Program-made: the position numbers and the translations under genes
The notes under the pieces: model-generated
Databases searched by the model: none
What the model saw: only the letters and a program-made list of their open reading frames with translations
Told to the model about the DNA's origin: nothing
From: Clostridiaceae bacterium
Lineage (GTDB): Bacteria > Bacillota > Clostridia > Oscillospirales > Acutalibacteraceae
Assembly: GCA_016281115.1 (NCBI GenBank)
Contig: JAEEHZ010000040.1
Location: forward strand, 1 to 6,233
Length of the DNA: 6,233 bases
Direction: 5' to 3'
Part shown: positions 4,907 to 6,233 of the stretch, in pieces
Numbering within the stretch: position 1 is the stretch's first letter
Layout of the letters: each line of letters begins with the position of its first letter

Positions 4907-6233
4907 GTGAAATTAAGTAAAATTTTAAGGTATGTTTTTGTTGCGGTATTTATGGTTTCTGCGCTGTTTATCCGCGCACAGGCAAAAGATATATATGTTG
5001 ATAAAATGAACGGAAGCAACGGTAATGGTTATGACGGAACAATTTTAAAACCTTACAGAACAATACAAAAAGGCGTTGACAGCGCAGGGGCGGGTGATAC
5101 GGTAATAGTCCGACAGGCTGTTTATCCGGAATTTGTTCATATTAAAAGTAAAGGCACGGCGAATGATCCCATAACCGTAATTGCCGAGCCGGGAACAATA
5201 ATTACCGGCGCAAATTGGACAATACGCTCAAACCCCGGCGGCAGTGTATGGACAAATGAGAATTTTGTTGATGAACATCAACAAAACTTAAATGTTTACA
5301 GTGCCAGCCTTGAGCTTAATACCGGAGATACGGGTTTAATTATACCCTCTGCTAGTGAGTTGTTTCCCACAAGGGTGCTTATGGACGAAACGGACCTTTT
5401 ACAGTATCCGACTCTTGATGCGCTTAAAACATTTGTTTTAAACCAAAATGCTAACTATACACTTGACGGTTTTTCTTACGGTTATTATTATGACGCCGTG
5501 AATAAAAAAATATACGTAAGGCTTCCGGGGACTGACAAGAATCCCAACAATCATGTTATGAAGGTTTCGCCCACATACTATAAAACAACTTCTCTCGGAA
5601 CGTCAAATTATGGGGTGACACCGGGTTACGGTTCCTATAATCTTCTTGTAGGGGACAAATATACGTTATCGGCGCCGGTTGCCGACAGCGAGCCGGTGGT
5701 TATGCCGTCGTATCACGTAATAATTGACGGTTTTACCTTTGAAACACCGGGGCTTGCGGGAGTTCTTTTAAGAGCTTCGGATGTAGAAATAAAAAATTGT
5801 AAGTTTTTGGGCTGCCGTTACGGCGTAAAGGGAGCAACGCGAGTTATTTACGATATGGCGTATTGTACGGATATCTGCATAAATAACTGTGAATATTCGC
5901 AGTATCCCACTTACGATGAAGCTGTTGATTTTACATTGGCTGTCAGAAAAAACGAAAAAACTGCGACAAATGTTCCGTATCCCTGGTGGCATAAAAAAAG
6001 TAACGGTTTAAGCGCCTACGGAATAGACGCGAATCTTCGCTATGAAGTAGGCGGACTTGTCGGAAATATGGGCGAGAGATGGGAAATAAAAAACAATAAT
6101 ATTCATGATGTTTTTGACGGTATAAACGGCAGCGCCATGACAAAATATTACGAAAAGTATTATAATAACGGAGTGTTAAATACACGTAATGTCGGCGCGG
6201 AAGATATAGATATTCATCATAACAGGTTTGAAA
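4907..6233 (+). CDS. Secreted right-handed parallel beta-helix protein, N-terminal 442 aa (3' end outside window)
   Basis: The frame starts at GTG 4907 (GAGGG at 4895-4899) and stays open for 442 codons to the window edge. Residues 1-26 are a Sec signal peptide (KLSKILR, hydrophobic 9-22, cleavage probably after AQA). The mature start, IYVDKMNGSNGNGYDG (29-44), followed by KPYRTIQKGVDSA, AGDTVIVRQAVYPE (62-75) and KGTANDPITVIAEPG (82-96), is the N-cap and first coils typical of right-handed parallel beta-helix proteins. These include chondroitinase-B/alginate-lyase-like and other polysaccharide lyase families. Residues ~110-260 look like an inserted beta domain. Helix coils resume at YHVIIDGFTFET (269-280), with repeating turns IKNCKF (295), INNCEY (325), IKNNNIH (394) and IHHNRFE (436). 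Five cysteines cluster at 298-328. Catalytic residues cannot be named, and the rest of the protein, possibly with anchoring domains, is missing. A glycan lyase, hydrolase or adhesin are all possible. Confidence 0.88.
   Translation, partial: MKLSKILRYVFVAVFMVSALFIRAQAKDIYVDKMNGSNGNGYDGTILKPYRTIQKGVDSAGAGDTVIVRQAVYPEFVHIKSKGTANDPITVIAEPGTIITGANWTIRSNPGGSVWTNENFVDEHQQNLNVYSASLELNTGDTGLIIPSASELFPTRVLMDETDLLQYPTLDALKTFVLNQNANYTLDGFSYGYYYDAVNKKIYVRLPGTDKNPNNHVMKVSPTYYKTTSLGTSNYGVTPGYGSYNLLVGDKYTLSAPVADSEPVVMPSYHVIIDGFTFETPGLAGVLLRASDVEIKNCKFLGCRYGVKGATRVIYDMAYCTDICINNCEYSQYPTYDEAVDFTLAVRKNEKTATNVPYPWWHKKSNGLSAYGIDANLRYEVGGLVGNMGERWEIKNNNIHDVFDGINGSAMTKYYEKYYNNGVLNTRNVGAEDIDIHHNRFE

Noticed and set aside
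5768..6185. Minus-strand open frames of 74 and 80 codons
   Set aside because: They are antisense to the continuous beta-helix reading frame, which has a signal peptide and family motifs.

Overview
The window looks like a piece of a low-to-moderate G+C Clostridia (Bacillota) chromosome, probably from a polysaccharide-using anaerobe. The reasons are purine-rich AGGAGG-type ribosome-binding sites, AT-leaning codon use, typical Gram-positive Sec signal peptides, and surface-protein modules that I associate with S-layer/adhesin-type proteins of gut Clostridia. Genus and species cannot be fixed from the sequence. No tRNA, rRNA, CRISPR array, transposase, phage gene or attachment site was seen.

The layout is five genes, all on the + strand. 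(1) Positions 1-440 hold the 3' end of a larger surface-type protein that starts before the window. (2) 499-2331 encodes a 610-aa secreted protein of unknown function. (3) 2406-3644 encodes a 412-aa secreted protein of unknown function. (4) 3652-4851 encodes a 399-aa FAD-dependent oxidoreductase of the FAD_oxidored (PF12831-like) type with no signal peptide. (5) 4907-6233 is the 5' part of a secreted right-handed parallel beta-helix protein that starts at GTG and runs off the right edge. The gaps are short (58, 74, 7 and 55 nt), so an operon or a loosely coupled cluster is plausible. The only strong RNA hairpin is in the 74-nt gap (2354-2387), and it lacks a U-tract.

Genes 2 and 3 appear to be distant modular relatives. 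Each has a signal peptide, then a similar small N-terminal module, then an unrelated-looking middle, then a C-terminal module ending in a pattern like [I/M]-[R/K]-VF-x-F-x-N-x-E-T-[I/L]-x-PV. Gene 2 also seems to carry a second copy of the N-terminal module near residue 450. Neither has an SLH domain, LPXTG motif or C-terminal membrane anchor.

A working inference is that this is a carbohydrate- or surface-related locus: exported proteins, one of them a beta-helix of the kind used by polysaccharide lyases and related glycan enzymes, together with a cytosolic flavoprotein that could oxidise or modify an imported product. The enzymatic substrate cannot be read from the sequence. The link between the flavoprotein and the exported proteins rests only on gene order and tight spacing.
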